This document shows, one piece after another, positions 7,292-14,819 of a stretch of DNA of 15,289 nt. The position numbers were made by a program, and so were the translations under genes. The stretch is taken from assembly GCA_964424205.1 (NCBI GenBank), contig CAYRIF010000061.1, positions 1-15,289 on the forward strand. The letters are read 5' to 3'. The notes beneath the pieces were generated by a model. The model had not been told where the DNA came from, ran no database searches, and was given only the letters and a program-made list of their open reading frames with translations. Origin of the DNA: CAYRIF01 sp964424205 (GTDB taxonomy: Bacteria > Bacteroidota > Bacteroidia > Cytophagales > Cyclobacteriaceae). Each line of letters opens with the position of its first letter. Positions within the stretch are counted from its first letter, which is position 1.

Positions 7292-7410
7292 AAGAGCGCT
7301 TCGCTTTCTTAAGTGGGAATCTCTCCATCAACTTTGGTATTCCTTTTTGCAATTATTACCTTCCCCTTTTATATTGGTGAGTGAGTAATTAATTAAGCAG
7401 TAGGTACAAA
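7292..7410. repeat. Dispersed direct repeat, right copy (R2)
   Basis: This is the partner of 6623-6745 in direct orientation. It ends just before the 3' end of the minus-strand operon (stop at 7429). The two copies enclose the 42-aa gene unit together with copy B of the macroglobulin promoter. Confidence 0.8.
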
Positions 7411-7428
7411 CTTTTCCATTGTTGTACA

Positions 7429-7800
7429 TTAAGGGATATTTTTGTTCGCCACCAATTTCAACCCCACAACAGTGAGAAAAATTCCAAGGGAAATAAAACA
7501 CAGCGGAATACCTGTCTCATTTTTAGGACATTCCACCTTTCCTAGAATTTGTAATACAGTACCTGCAAGCGCAAGTAGCAACGGTATGCTTGAAAAAATA
7601 AAAAAGAGGTGACTGTACCTCAAATAATGAGTAATAAGCGCTCCTGAAACACTAAAGAGAATAATATAGCATGCAGGGATGTTAATTAATAGGGGACAAA
7701 TCTCACTGGTCGTAGCATGCAGGTAGCTCAACTTAGCCACCGCTGATAAAACCCATAACAAAAGCAGATAAATACTTATTCTAAAGACCTTTTTCTTCAT
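7429..7800 (-). CDS. Small 4-TM protein with two Cys pairs, unknown function
   Basis: This 123-aa protein is not assigned to a named family. It has four hydrophobic segments (about 7-25, 44-62, 66-86 and 100-117). A Lys-rich N-terminus and Arg/His between TM2 and TM3 suggest both termini are cytoplasmic. It is an internal twofold repeat: C35-P ... I-P-A-C44-Y-I before TM2 is mirrored by C91-P ... I-P-L-C101-F-I before TM4. This places both Cys pairs on the periplasmic side. The layout resembles DsbB-type thiol oxidoreductases in topology only; there is no CXXC. The ATG at 7800 is preferred over a TTG one codon upstream. It overlaps the end of the propeller gene by 20 bases, so it is the last gene of that operon. 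Confidence 0.8.
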   Translation of the reverse strand: MKKKVFRISIYLLLLWVLSAVAKLSYLHATTSEICPLLINIPACYIILFSVSGALITHYLRYSHLFFIFSSIPLLLALAGTVLQILGKVECPKNETGIPLCFISLGIFLTVVGLKLVANKNIP

Positions 7801-9421
7801 CAAAAGAGGATTCTAAATTTGTTCCTGCCACTAAAGTTGTATTGGCAGGGATGTTTTGGAACACCTCTTTTACGCCGTTGAGATAGGTGATTGTTACTTG
7901 CTCCACTGTATCTTGTTGGACGCCAAAAGTTAGGACATTGGTATTATCACTGCCTAGTCCTTCGCCCAGGACATAGACATCGGTCAGGGTCAAGGGAGTT
8001 ATTTTAACTTGAGCAATAGCACCTATATATTTTGATTGTTCTGGAAATCTTACCTTCATGTATTTGGCAGTACCACCATCGCTGAGGAATATGCGCAACG
8101 GTCCATCAAGATTGGAATATACAATATCGGGATAACCATCTTGGTTGAAATCACTTGTTAATGGGGTAATAGCATAGTTTTTGTTGACAGTATTGGCTTG
8201 CTCTTCCACTGCAGCGAAAGTGCCATCATTTCGCTGAACCAACAATCGACAGGGAAGTTTAAAGAGTTTGTTACCAGGAAAGGCGATGTAATTTTCTGCT
8301 ACCGCAAGGTCTTGCTTTCCATCCAGGTTAAAATCTTCGAATACTGCGCCCCAGGAAAATTCAAAGTCTGCAATTTTAGTATTTTTTGCTTCATCTTTGA
8401 AGTCCATATTTCCTTGATTTTCAAATAGTAGCCAGTCCGTTACCAATTCTTGCTGATCGGTCAAATCTCCTTTCACCATAAATTCTGGGACGGTGCTGCC
8501 AGTATTGCTAAAGAAAAGGTCAATTTTTGAATCATTGTTATAATCTCCCACTGCAATGCCCATTGGATAACTGTATTTTCCTGACAACGGAGTTTTTACA
8601 GATACAAATTTTTTCCCATTCAGGTTTTTGTAAATGGTGGGAACACCAGTGTCATATGCTACGGCAATATCTAACCAACCATCACTATCAAAATCGACCA
8701 TTACTGCTTGGAATGTGTTGTGAACAAATTTTAGATTCATTGCTTCAGTTACATCCGTAAATTTCAAATCGCCATCATTTCTTAGTAACATGCTGGTAGC
8801 GCCATAATCCAAACGATTGAAAATAGTTTGCCCTTCCATTTTCTCTACCTTCAGATAGGTACACAAAAATATATCTGCATCGCCATCCATGTCATAGTCT
8901 CCAAGTGTGAAAGAAATTGGATTAGATTTTTCGTTTGGCGTAATATCCAGGCGAATGGCAGTAAATACTCCGTCATCATTTCGCAGGAAAAATACGCCCT
9001 CGGTTCTAGCCAACAGTAAGTCGGTATCTCCATCTTCATCCAAATCAAATGAAGCGACACCCAAAGTACTGGATTTTTCGGTAGATTGGTTTTTTAGAGT
9101 GGTTGAAATATCTATAAAGCCATTTTTTGAGTATTTAAAAAGCCCATCTTTTTGGTTCGTGCCACCACCTACAAAAATTTCATCCACACCATCATTGTCA
9201 ATATCGATGATGCAACTAGCCATGACAGGTAAATCGGTTTGGTCATTAAAGATATGCTTAAAATTGATTGTTGCCTCTGTGAAAGTAGGGATGTTACTTT
9301 CTGGAACGGTATAATCACAGGCTACAACATAGGGATCTTTGGTGTCTTCATAGCTTTTATACAACAGAAATGTGATAATCGCTAGGATAAGTACAAGACT
9401 ACTGATGATTATTTTTTTCAT
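7781..9421 (-). CDS. FG-GAP/VCBS seven-repeat beta-propeller protein with UnbV/ASPIC C-terminus
   Basis: This 546-aa protein has an N-terminal hydrophobic anchor or signal (about residues 4-21). Seven DxDxDGxxD-type calcium-binding loops begin at D73, D126, D175, D243, D293, D363 and D424. The fifth is degenerate (DYNNDSKID). Together they fit one closed seven-bladed integrin-like propeller. Residues ~455-535 (IGAIAQVKI ... GLGSDNTNVLTFG ... ITYLNGV) are the ASPIC/UnbV domain that commonly follows FG-GAP repeats. Such proteins are extracytoplasmic and usually bind ligands or carbohydrate, but no enzymatic residues are evident and the substrate is unknown. Its ATG overlaps the stop of the upstream membrane protein (ATGA at 9421-9418), so it is translationally coupled. 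Confidence 0.92.
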   Translation of the reverse strand: MKKIIISSLVLILAIITFLLYKSYEDTKDPYVVACDYTVPESNIPTFTEATINFKHIFNDQTDLPVMASCIIDIDNDGVDEIFVGGGTNQKDGLFKYSKNGFIDISTTLKNQSTEKSSTLGVASFDLDEDGDTDLLLARTEGVFFLRNDDGVFTAIRLDITPNEKSNPISFTLGDYDMDGDADIFLCTYLKVEKMEGQTIFNRLDYGATSMLLRNDGDLKFTDVTEAMNLKFVHNTFQAVMVDFDSDGWLDIAVAYDTGVPTIYKNLNGKKFVSVKTPLSGKYSYPMGIAVGDYNNDSKIDLFFSNTGSTVPEFMVKGDLTDQQELVTDWLLFENQGNMDFKDEAKNTKIADFEFSWGAVFEDFNLDGKQDLAVAENYIAFPGNKLFKLPCRLLVQRNDGTFAAVEEQANTVNKNYAITPLTSDFNQDGYPDIVYSNLDGPLRIFLSDGGTAKYMKVRFPEQSKYIGAIAQVKITPLTLTDVYVLGEGLGSDNTNVLTFGVQQDTVEQVTITYLNGVKEVFQNIPANTTLVAGTNLESSFDEEKGL

Positions 9422-10074
9422 GATTTGTTTGTTAGTAGTGCCAGTACAGAAGCAGAAAACATGAATAGGTGCGCTTCATTCATGGCAGTAGGTGATAAAT
9501 AATTTCCGATGGATGGTACAAAGAAGAAAAGAAAAAATACAATTGCCAACATTAATATTGGATTGAAAAAGGCGACCCATTTTGGATAAGGTGTTTTGTA
9601 TTTTAATATGATATATACATACAAAATGGATACTATTAAAATAGTAACTCTTAAGATACTCACAAGGTTTTCTAATAATAGATTGTAACTCTCAGCTATT
9701 TCAAGCCACATTTTAGGATTTTCCGGTGCTATGATATGGTATAAATGGCCTAGAAACGCCCGACTGCTTACCCAAATTCCGCCGTATATAAAAGAGAGTA
9801 TGCCAAAGATAAAAAGGGCTAATGCTAGTCGAGGAGCAGCATTTTTTAATACGCGGTAAATGTGATAATATCCTACATAATATAGCGGAATACCAATAAT
9901 AATAAAGCAATGTCCAACGGTCATCCTGTCAGGGGCAACGTAACCAAAATAACCGAAAGGCAAGCCTGACTCGTAGCCGACAGAAGAATAGTGAACAAGA
10001 AACTCACCAAAACCAACCAGTAGTGCAGCTATGATGCCAACAATACCAAATTTGATTTCTGTTTTGTTATTCAT
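9418..10074 (-). CDS. Multi-spanning membrane protein, unknown (possibly DUF6796-like)
   Basis: This 218-aa protein has about six hydrophobic segments. It opens with GIIAALLVGFGEFLVHYS, followed by GYESGLPFGYFGYV, and has GHCFIIIGIPLYYVGYYHIYR in the second helix pair. The early GEFLxHYS and GH...PLYxxGYxHxY motifs carry Glu, His and Tyr inside or next to membrane helices. From memory they recall a Bacteroidota/Actinobacteria domain of unknown function; that was not checked. It is the first gene of a three-gene operon and overlaps the propeller gene by four bases. No Shine-Dalgarno is seen. A TACATTTG element (10087-10080) ends five bases before the ATG. Confidence 0.82.
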   Translation of the reverse strand: MNNKTEIKFGIVGIIAALLVGFGEFLVHYSSVGYESGLPFGYFGYVAPDRMTVGHCFIIIGIPLYYVGYYHIYRVLKNAAPRLALALFIFGILSFIYGGIWVSSRAFLGHLYHIIAPENPKMWLEIAESYNLLLENLVSILRVTILIVSILYVYIILKYKTPYPKWVAFFNPILMLAIVFFLFFFVPSIGNYLSPTAMNEAHLFMFSASVLALLTNKS

Positions 10075-10079
10075 TTGTG

Positions 10080-10087
10080 CAAATGTA
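10080..10087 (-). promoter_or_regulatory. Candidate -7 element (TACATTTG) of the membrane/propeller operon
   Basis: This is an exact TANNTTTG match ending five bases before the start codon at 10074. Transcription would begin at or next to the ATG, giving a nearly leaderless mRNA. The -33 region is not convincing (only GTTTT, 16 nt upstream), so confidence is limited. Confidence 0.35.
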
Positions 10088-10140
10088 TAGCTTTCTAAGA
10101 ATTAAAACGCTTCATTATATTGATATGTATTGATTTGTCT

Positions 10141-10260
10141 TTTGTGGGACAAAGAAGCGGTTGACGCCTCTCGCACCTGTTGTGAGGTCTCCTGCATAAT
10201 ACTCCTAACTCAAGAGCGCTTTGCTTTCTTGAGGAAGGGGATGCCGAAACAGGTTCGGCA
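10141..10260. repeat. Composite of dispersed palindromic repeats
   Basis: Three modules follow one another: CCTCTCGCACCTG...GAGGTCTCCTGC; the imperfect palindrome CTCAAGAGCGCTTTGCTTTCTTGAG, closely matching 7289-7310; and a hairpin TGCCGAA-ACAGG-TTCGGCA (10242-10260). It lies downstream of the acyl-CoA synthetase stop and upstream of the next operon. The hairpins could help terminate the minus-strand transcript, although no T-run follows. Confidence 0.65.
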
Positions 10261-10268
10261 ATGGATGG

Positions 10269-12056
10269 TTACTTATACATCTTATCAATCTCCTTCTTAA
10301 ATATCCCAGCCAATTCACCCCGTTTGATTTTGTAAGTGCTAGTGATGCCACCTGTTTCGGTAGTCCATTCTTTGTGGCAAAGGGTGAAATTCCTTACTCT
10401 TTTGTAGTTGGGTAAAGTTTCATTGCGTTGGTCAATTTCATTTTTGAGCAATGCAGCGACCTTGATGTTGTGCACCATAAACTGAGGCGAAGTCCAATGA
10501 ATGTTTTCTCGTGCACACCATTTTTCCAGTAGCGAAAAATATGGAACGATTAGCGCGGTAATATAAGGGCGTTGAAAACCGATGATCAGGCTTTGTTGTA
10601 TAAATTCTGACGCATTAAAATGGTCTTGCAACGGTTCGGGGGCTATGTATTTCCCTGAAGAGGTTTTGAAAATTTCTTTTTTACGTCCAGTGATTTTTAA
10701 AAACTTTTCATTGACAAATCTTCCAACATCTCCTGTTCTAAACCACCCATCTTGCGTAAAAACTTCTTGGGTTTGTTCGGGTCTTTTGAAGTAGCTTTTC
10801 ATCACGTTTGCTCCTTTGACCAAAATCTCTCCCTCGTTGTCTTCATCAATGGGCGTATCTATTTTTACTTGTATATTTTCAAGCGGAATGCCCACCGTCC
10901 CGAATTTATTAGTGGTATTATCATACCTGTTAAGGGATATTAACGGAGAAGTTTCAGTCATGCCATAACCCTCTCTGATTTTAATGCCGGAGGCAGAAAA
11001 TAACCTGCCAATTTCAGGACGTAGCGTAGCAGCACCAACTGCCATATACCTTAATTTTCCGCCCATGCCTTTTTTCCAGTGATTGAGTACCAAAAATTTG
11101 GCAAGAAATAATTTTATGGCATACAGCGGATTGTAACTGTCAGATTCTTTGAATTTTTTACCTACCGACATGGCCCATTTTATCAACCACTTTTTGATGG
11201 CGGATTTTTCTAGCCGTTGTTCTTGCAGGAAATCATACATTTTTTCCAAAATCCTAGGGACGGCGGTACAAAAAACAGGTTGCACTGTCTTGAAATCATG
11301 CGTAAAACTTTCTCTGTTTTGACTAAAATACAATTCCACGCCTAGGGTGAGGTAGGCATAGCATGCAGTACGTTCGAAGATGTGACTAAAGGGCAAAAAA
11401 CTCAGTACCCGTTCACCGTTTTTTAAGGGTAAAAGGTTAAGCAATGCTTTGATATTACTCATCACATTGGCATGCGAAAGCATGACACCTTTGGGTGTGC
11501 CAGAAGTGCCGGAGGTGTACATGATGGTGAATATGTCCTCTTGGTCAATGGTTTGCTTAATTTTTTCTATTGCCTCAAGGCTTGCTGCGCTTATTTTTTT
11601 AACGGTGCATGCTTGAAAATATCCTGGTGTTTTTGCTTCTAAATGAAAGACGTGTTTCAGAGAATCTAGCTTTTCTAAAAGTGGGGAAACTTTGTAATAA
11701 ATCCCTGAATCAGCAGTGATACACGCTTTTGCTTCTGTTTCATTTAATATGAATTCAACTTCACTAATACTTGCTGTAGGATGCATGGGCACAACAATGA
11801 CTCCTACTTGCTGACAAGCAAAATCCACCATCATCCACTCAGGTCGACTTATCTTTGGATTAAAGGATATACTGTCTCTTTTTTCAAACCCATTCTCTAA
11901 TAGCCAAGCTGAGATAGTATTTACTTTATTTTGTACGTCCTTGATGCCATAGCCCGACCATTTTCCATTGACAAAATTATTGAGTGTTTTTTTGTCAGCA
12001 TAGTTTGCTAGCCTATAATCAATGATATCAAATACTCGTGTAAATTCAGCCATCAT
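10269..12056 (-). CDS. Long-chain acyl-CoA synthetase (AMP-forming, ANL superfamily)
   Basis: This 595-aa enzyme activates fatty acids to acyl-CoA through an acyl-adenylate. All core motifs are present: phosphate-binding loop YTSGTSGTPKGV (residues 180-191), FLPFSHIFER (220-229), the adenine-site motif GYGMTETSP (363-371), GWFRTGD (437-443), the hinge GRKKEIFKTSSGKY (457-470) and the C-terminal ITSTYKIKR (571-579) with probable catalytic Lys576. Length and motifs fit the FadD15/FAA-type group, cytosolic or peripherally membrane-bound. The ATG at 12056 overlaps the upstream hydrolase stop as ATGA; a second ATG follows directly. The coupling suggests it may take fatty acids released by that hydrolase, which is inference. 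Confidence 0.93.
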   Translation of the reverse strand: MMAEFTRVFDIIDYRLANYADKKTLNNFVNGKWSGYGIKDVQNKVNTISAWLLENGFEKRDSISFNPKISRPEWMMVDFACQQVGVIVVPMHPTASISEVEFILNETEAKACITADSGIYYKVSPLLEKLDSLKHVFHLEAKTPGYFQACTVKKISAASLEAIEKIKQTIDQEDIFTIMYTSGTSGTPKGVMLSHANVMSNIKALLNLLPLKNGERVLSFLPFSHIFERTACYAYLTLGVELYFSQNRESFTHDFKTVQPVFCTAVPRILEKMYDFLQEQRLEKSAIKKWLIKWAMSVGKKFKESDSYNPLYAIKLFLAKFLVLNHWKKGMGGKLRYMAVGAATLRPEIGRLFSASGIKIREGYGMTETSPLISLNRYDNTTNKFGTVGIPLENIQVKIDTPIDEDNEGEILVKGANVMKSYFKRPEQTQEVFTQDGWFRTGDVGRFVNEKFLKITGRKKEIFKTSSGKYIAPEPLQDHFNASEFIQQSLIIGFQRPYITALIVPYFSLLEKWCARENIHWTSPQFMVHNIKVAALLKNEIDQRNETLPNYKRVRNFTLCHKEWTTETGGITSTYKIKRGELAGIFKKEIDKMYK

Positions 12057-12865
12057 TCCTGTGTGATTTTGGTGTCTGCATTTATATCGAGTATGTCATA
12101 AAGTATTTCGAAAAATTCTTCAAATTCTGGGAGGTTGTTGTGCTTACCCCCTTCTATTTTATAAAGTTGTATTTGTGGGTATAGTGCTTGCAATTTCTCA
12201 CTCTGACTGAATGGAATCAAGCGATCCTTGCTGCCATGTATAATGTGAATCGGATGCTTAAAATCTTTCAGAAACAAGTCGGTACGGATTGGATATCGCA
12301 TCAGCATCTTCAGCGGAATGAAAAAGGCATGTCGTTTAACATTGTGATAAAAACTATAATATGGGGAGTCTAAAATCAGCATGTTTGGGTTATTCCAGGA
12401 GGCAATTCTAGCAGCAATGCCACTGCCAAATGAGCGTCCAAAAACAGTAATTTTTTCCTCGTCATATCTTTCTTTGATCCACTTGTATAGAAATTGTGCA
12501 TCATTGAATAACGTCTTTTCAGTACGTTTACCTTTACTTTTTCCAAACCCTCGATAATCTAGCATGATAAAATCATAGCCGTTGCTTAAAAAGTCCTTTG
12601 CAAATTTTCCCCAGCCCTTCACGCTTCTTGAGTTTCCTTTGAGGTAATAGATGACACCGCGTGAGTTGGGTACTTTGAAATACACTACATTGAGATGTCC
12701 ACCATCCTCCATTTTAAAGTCAAGTTCTTCGAAAGGAAACTCATATTTAAACTTAAAAGAGGAGGGGAGCACTTCAGGGCGAAAAAAGAAAAAATGCTGA
12801 AAAAAGTAAAAAAATAGACAGAAGCCTATGTAGAGTACAGCAATAATTATTAGAATATTTGTCAC
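12053..12865 (-). CDS. Membrane-anchored alpha/beta hydrolase (paralog 1)
   Basis: This 270-aa protein has one N-terminal membrane segment (about 3-22) and then an alpha/beta-hydrolase fold of the BEM46/ABHD-like type. The nucleophile elbow is GRSFG (Ser145). D214 in HGSKDRLIP and H242 in GGKHNN complete the triad. The usual HGN oxyanion segment reads KGN (Lys76). LDYRGFGKSKG (102-112) is typical of the family. The start is GTG at 12865: an in-frame TAA lies at 12886-12884 and no ATG intervenes. The protein is clearly paralogous to the product encoded at 12981-13778, including the anchor. Its stop overlaps the acyl-CoA synthetase start. It is probably an esterase or lipase-like enzyme; the substrate is unknown. 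Confidence 0.88.
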   Translation of the reverse strand: MTNILIIIAVLYIGFCLFFYFFQHFFFFRPEVLPSSFKFKYEFPFEELDFKMEDGGHLNVVYFKVPNSRGVIYYLKGNSRSVKGWGKFAKDFLSNGYDFIMLDYRGFGKSKGKRTEKTLFNDAQFLYKWIKERYDEEKITVFGRSFGSGIAARIASWNNPNMLILDSPYYSFYHNVKRHAFFIPLKMLMRYPIRTDLFLKDFKHPIHIIHGSKDRLIPFSQSEKLQALYPQIQLYKIEGGKHNNLPEFEEFFEILYDILDINADTKITQE

Positions 12866-12887
12866 CAGAATGATTAGTAATTTTTAT

Positions 12888-12919
12888 CCAAGATAAATAA
12901 AAAAAGGTTGTATCACAAA
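12888..12919 (-). promoter_or_regulatory. Candidate promoter of hydrolase paralog 1 / acyl-CoA synthetase operon
   Basis: On the minus strand TTTG (12919-12916) is separated by 20 nt from TATCTTGG (12895-12888), one base off TANNTTTG. This would give a leader of about 17 nt to the GTG at 12865. A perfect TAATTTTG lies further upstream at 12970-12963 and is an alternative. Confidence 0.35.
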
Positions 12920-12950
12920 CATGATTTTTTCAAAGTGTTTAAACCCATTG

Positions 12951-12970
12951 GATAATCTGCTACAAAATTA
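12951..12970 (-). promoter_or_regulatory. Promoter-like block shared by the two hydrolase paralogs (copy 1)
   Basis: Read on the minus strand this is TAATTTTGTAGCAGATTATC. It matches TAGTTTTGTAGCAGTTATC at 13790-13808 apart from one substitution and one extra base. Both contain an exact TANNTTTG. It begins 11 bases after the stop of paralog 2 and lies 86 bases before the start of paralog 1. Confidence 0.45.
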
Positions 12971-12980
12971 AAAATTGAAT

Positions 12981-13778
12981 TTACTCCAGTGCTACTTTTA
13001 ATTTTCTCTGATAATCTTCAAATTTTCGCAGGTTGCGATGTCTGCCTTTTTCTATGATAAAAAAATCATCTCCATCTTTTAAAAGCGGCTTTAACCTGAG
13101 TGCGGATGATAGCGGAACAATGCGGTCTTTGGTTCCTTGAAAAATTACTATTTTACATTTAACCTGTGGGATATGCGCTTTATTTGGGAAGCTGTATTTG
13201 AACTTGTAGGTGAATTTAGCAGGTTTAATTGCATCTGCCACTGCACCTGTTACATCATCAAATGGCGTTTCAAGTATCAATAAATCAGGCGTATTTTTAA
13301 TGGCTAAATTAGAAGCAACGGCAGTACCAAGAGAGCGACCATAAAAGTATAATTTATCAAATTTGAGATTGGCATTCGCCCATTTTAATGTGGCGAAACC
13401 GTCTTTATAGAGTCCTTCTTCACTTGCTTTGCCAGTACTTTTTCCATAACCACGGTAGTCAATCATCAGCACGTCATAACCATTTGAAGTAAAATCAACG
13501 GCATACTGTCCCCATCTGGTCATATTATCAGCATTGCCGTGAAAGTAAAGCACTAAACCTTTTGATGGTTCTGATGTGCTAAAGAGTAAGGCATTGAGTG
13601 TTACGCCATCTTCTGTTTTAATGAAGTGCTCTTCAAATGGTTGGTCAAATTGATAAACGTAGCCTTGTTTCAGTCCGTCGGGCTGAAACATAATGAAACT
13701 TTGAAACAAGTAAATGCCAAATCCTACGACCATGTATAAAAGTATTAGTCCCCCAAAAATCCAAATAATCTTTTTCAC
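12981..13778 (-). CDS. Membrane-anchored alpha/beta hydrolase (paralog 2)
   Basis: This 265-aa protein has an N-terminal Lys-Lys then a membrane segment (about 4-23), followed by the same hydrolase fold. The oxyanion motif HGN is intact (80-82), as are MIDYRGYGKSTG (105-116), the nucleophile GRSLG (Ser149), D218 in GTKDRIVP and H247 in KGRHRN. The start is GTG at 13778, giving MKKIIW before the anchor. It is separated from its paralog by 115 bases and from the divergent symporter by 155. The catalytic domain probably faces the cytoplasm or periplasm at the membrane surface; the orientation cannot be settled by eye. Substrate unknown; esterase or lysophospholipase-like. Confidence 0.88.
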   Translation of the reverse strand: MKKIIWIFGGLILLYMVVGFGIYLFQSFIMFQPDGLKQGYVYQFDQPFEEHFIKTEDGVTLNALLFSTSEPSKGLVLYFHGNADNMTRWGQYAVDFTSNGYDVLMIDYRGYGKSTGKASEEGLYKDGFATLKWANANLKFDKLYFYGRSLGTAVASNLAIKNTPDLLILETPFDDVTGAVADAIKPAKFTYKFKYSFPNKAHIPQVKCKIVIFQGTKDRIVPLSSALRLKPLLKDGDDFFIIEKGRHRNLRKFEDYQRKLKVALE

Positions 13779-13789
13779 ACAAATGAATT

Positions 13790-13808
13790 GATAACTGCTA
13801 CAAAACTA
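13790..13808 (-). promoter_or_regulatory. Probable -7 promoter region of hydrolase paralog 2 (shared block copy 2)
   Basis: On the minus strand TAGTTTTG (13808-13801) is an exact TANNTTTG, placing transcription start near 13795 and a leader of about 17 nt before the GTG. It is followed by TAGCAGTTATC, also found at 12951-12970. No good -33 element is seen. Confidence 0.5.
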
Positions 13809-13933
13809 GGGATTAGTTTAGATACTTATGAAGTAAGCTGCAAATTTAAAGGAAAAGGTGCTTATATCGAAATTGAAATATTTTATTTACCGCCCCTTTT
13901 TAGTATTTTAGATTCTAGTTTGAAAAAATACAC

Positions 13934-14806
13934 ATGGAAAATTCAGTACTCAATACAGTTGTTCTTCCTATTTCACTAATTATTATCATGTTGGGAATGG
14001 GGCTTTCTCTTATGCTTGATGATTTTAGAAGGTTAGGAAAGAGCCCTAAGCCTATTATTATTGGCTTAATAAGTCAGTTGATTTTGTTACCACTGATTGG
14101 TTTTTTATTAACTCATGTGTTTGACCTAACACCTGAATTTGCGGTAGGTCTCATGATATTGGCTGCCTGTCCGGGTGGTGTAACGAGTAATTTGATTACG
14201 CATGTTGCCAAAGGTGATATTGCCTTGTCGGTTTCCTTGACAGCGATTGCTAGTTTTCTTACCGTGTTTTCTATTCCGCTGATTATTAATTTTTCCATGG
14301 ATTATTTTCTTGCCGAAAGTGCTCAAATAGAACTACCCTTATTAAAAACAATTATTCAAATAATGGTGCTTACGGTTATCCCAATTTCTATTGGCATGCT
14401 AGTGAGGCATAAGAAACCTTCATTTTCCAATAGGATGGAAAAAGGGATGAAGATAGCGTCATCGGTGCTCTTTGCTTTGGTATTGATATCGATTATTGCC
14501 ACTAATGTACAAACGATAAAGACATACTTGCCCATGTTGGGAGTGGTAACACTCTCACTGAATGTGCTCACCATGTTAGTGGGTTTTTATCTAGGAAAAA
14601 TAGGAAGCCTCAACTTGGCACAGCGTATATCAATCATGATAGAAAGCGGCATTCAAAATGGCACATTGGCGATTGTGGTGGCATCGAGTATTTTGCTGAA
14701 ACCTGATTTTGCGCTTCCTGCGGCTATTTATTCCATATTTATGTTTATTTCAGGTGGGGTAATTATGTACGTGTTTGGAAGGAGAAAAGAAGTGATGGAG
14801 AACTAG
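13934..14806 (+). CDS. Bile acid:sodium symporter (BASS/SBF) family transporter
   Basis: This 290-aa polytopic protein with about nine to ten hydrophobic segments is typical in length for bacterial BASS members such as ASBT-like transporters. Diagnostic segments are MLGMGLSLMLDDF (19-31), AACPGGVTSN (77-86) with ITHVAKGDIALSVSLTA after it, and IESGIQNGTLAIVVA (236-250) with Glu237, Gln241 and Asn242. These two crossover regions hold the sodium sites in the known structures. It would import an organic anion with Na+; bacterial members carry substrates other than bile acids (e.g. pantoate, keto acids), so the substrate is open. The ATG at 13934 starts a short hydrophilic N-terminus. No Shine-Dalgarno is seen. 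It is divergent from the hydrolases and probably monocistronic. Confidence 0.93.
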   Translation: MENSVLNTVVLPISLIIIMLGMGLSLMLDDFRRLGKSPKPIIIGLISQLILLPLIGFLLTHVFDLTPEFAVGLMILAACPGGVTSNLITHVAKGDIALSVSLTAIASFLTVFSIPLIINFSMDYFLAESAQIELPLLKTIIQIMVLTVIPISIGMLVRHKKPSFSNRMEKGMKIASSVLFALVLISIIATNVQTIKTYLPMLGVVTLSLNVLTMLVGFYLGKIGSLNLAQRISIMIESGIQNGTLAIVVASSILLKPDFALPAAIYSIFMFISGGVIMYVFGRRKEVMEN

Positions 14807-14819
14807 CTGCAAGGAGCGG

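Noticed and set aside
7152..7388. Open frames of 65-78 codons on the plus strand
   Set aside because: They lie wholly inside the dispersed palindromic repeat and R2, have no SD or promoter, and show Cys/Arg-rich unstructured translations; they look like by-products of the repeat.
13788..13979. 63-codon plus-strand frame before the symporter
   Set aside because: It overlaps the symporter start in another frame and covers the hydrolase promoter region; no start signal.
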